From positions 13,328,022 through 13,392,021 of the forward strand of contig CM022668.1 of NCBI GenBank assembly GCA_012295275.1: a DNA stretch of 64,000 bases, given 5' to 3'. The number at the start of each line of letters is the position of its first letter. The stretch's first letter is position 1. Made by a program: the position numbers and the translations under genes. Shown in pieces: positions 63,544 to 64,000 of the stretch. The notes under the pieces are model-generated. The model had not been told where the DNA came from. It was given only the letters and a program-made list of their open reading frames with translations, and did no database searches. The stretch is from Chrysomallon squamiferum (lineage: Eukaryota; Mollusca; Gastropoda; Neomphalida; Peltospiridae).

Positions 63544-64000
63544 GATAATAATCACAGATGAATATATTTTAAAAATAGACTATGTAAATAATGATTAACA
63601 ATAAAAAAATCCAGTAGCACTAAACAATGGTAATGTTAACATAAGTGATAGTTAATCCTTAATCAATCCCATTTACAAATAAATATATATGTAAATAACT
63701 GTTATACATATTTACATATATGTCTGTTTCATTCATACATCCATCCATATATACATACATGTTTTTATATTTTCATGTATTCATGCACAAACACACATAT
63801 GTATGCATGCAGAGATGCATAGATACCTATGTAAATACAAACACAAACCTACACATATATATATATATATTTATATACCTAACTACTTTTAATGAAATCA
63901 CTAACCAAATCAAATTACCTGATTGTTTTGTTTGAATGTATTTAAAAACATTTCTCCCTGTAATAAACATTCCATACTCCATTTTTTGGAAAAAGGAACA
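60529..64000. other. AT-rich tail of the window, no gene seen
   Basis: Very AT-rich sequence with TA-rich words, short ATT runs (61230-61252, 61323-61345), a run of 32 A at 63512-63538, and a diverged duplication at about 62830-63060 sharing ACTCAGTCTGATG and TTCTGCCAG(A/T)AATGAT. It may be the 3' part or a further intron of the 56200 gene. Confidence 0.45.

Overview
This is a eukaryotic, animal-type nuclear window. It is strongly AT-rich, saturated with microsatellites and degenerate minisatellites, and carries spliced genes with short exons and GT-AG introns. The gene set (a UBE2E ubiquitin-conjugating enzyme, the mitochondrial phosphatase PPM1K, a TPR/SET/MYND protein of SMYD4 type, an immunoglobulin-like membrane protein and a small unknown gene), together with the repeat style, suggests an invertebrate, most likely a lophotrochozoan such as a mollusc. 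That taxonomic guess is inference.

Layout. From 1 to about 24.95 kb there is no recognisable exon. It is best read as one very large intron of a minus-strand UBE2E gene, whose first two coding exons lie at 25627-25458 and 25003-24953; the remaining exons would be beyond the left edge. This intron holds long GA/CT and GT/CA tracts, a (TTTTA)n block, several degenerate tandem arrays, and a large 29-bp-family minisatellite at 17.6-22.1 kb that contains a 53-bp sub-array. The CpG-containing stretch at 25.6-26.5 kb is the likely UBE2E promoter. From 26.6 to 34.7 kb is intergenic: large (AGT)n and (ATT)n/(ACT)n blocks, and one intact tRNA-Ala(AGC) gene at 32096-32168 with a decayed duplicate about 2 kb upstream.

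The plus strand then carries PPM1K (three coding exons, 34723-37674, 380 aa); a 5 kb AT-rich intergenic stretch; the TPR/SET/MYND gene (three exons, 43628-48163, 731 aa, two complete MYND fingers); a two-Ig type I membrane protein (five exons, 50075-53735, 315 aa) that I assembled from splice phases; and a small conserved-looking gene of unknown function starting at 56200, with a second exon at 59263-59332 and a possible terminal exon at 60406-60528.

The most unusual structural feature is in PPM1K. Its second intron is largely built from decayed tandem copies of its own exon edges: the last 60 or so bases of exon 2 recur at least four times in the left half, and the first 25 or so bases of exon 3 recur about seven times in the right half. 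A parallel case is the SMYD-like gene, whose last codons and stop start a tandem array of about 98-bp units in the 3' region. No operon logic applies. The genes look functionally independent: ubiquitin conjugation, branched-chain amino acid metabolism, lysine methylation and cell-surface recognition.
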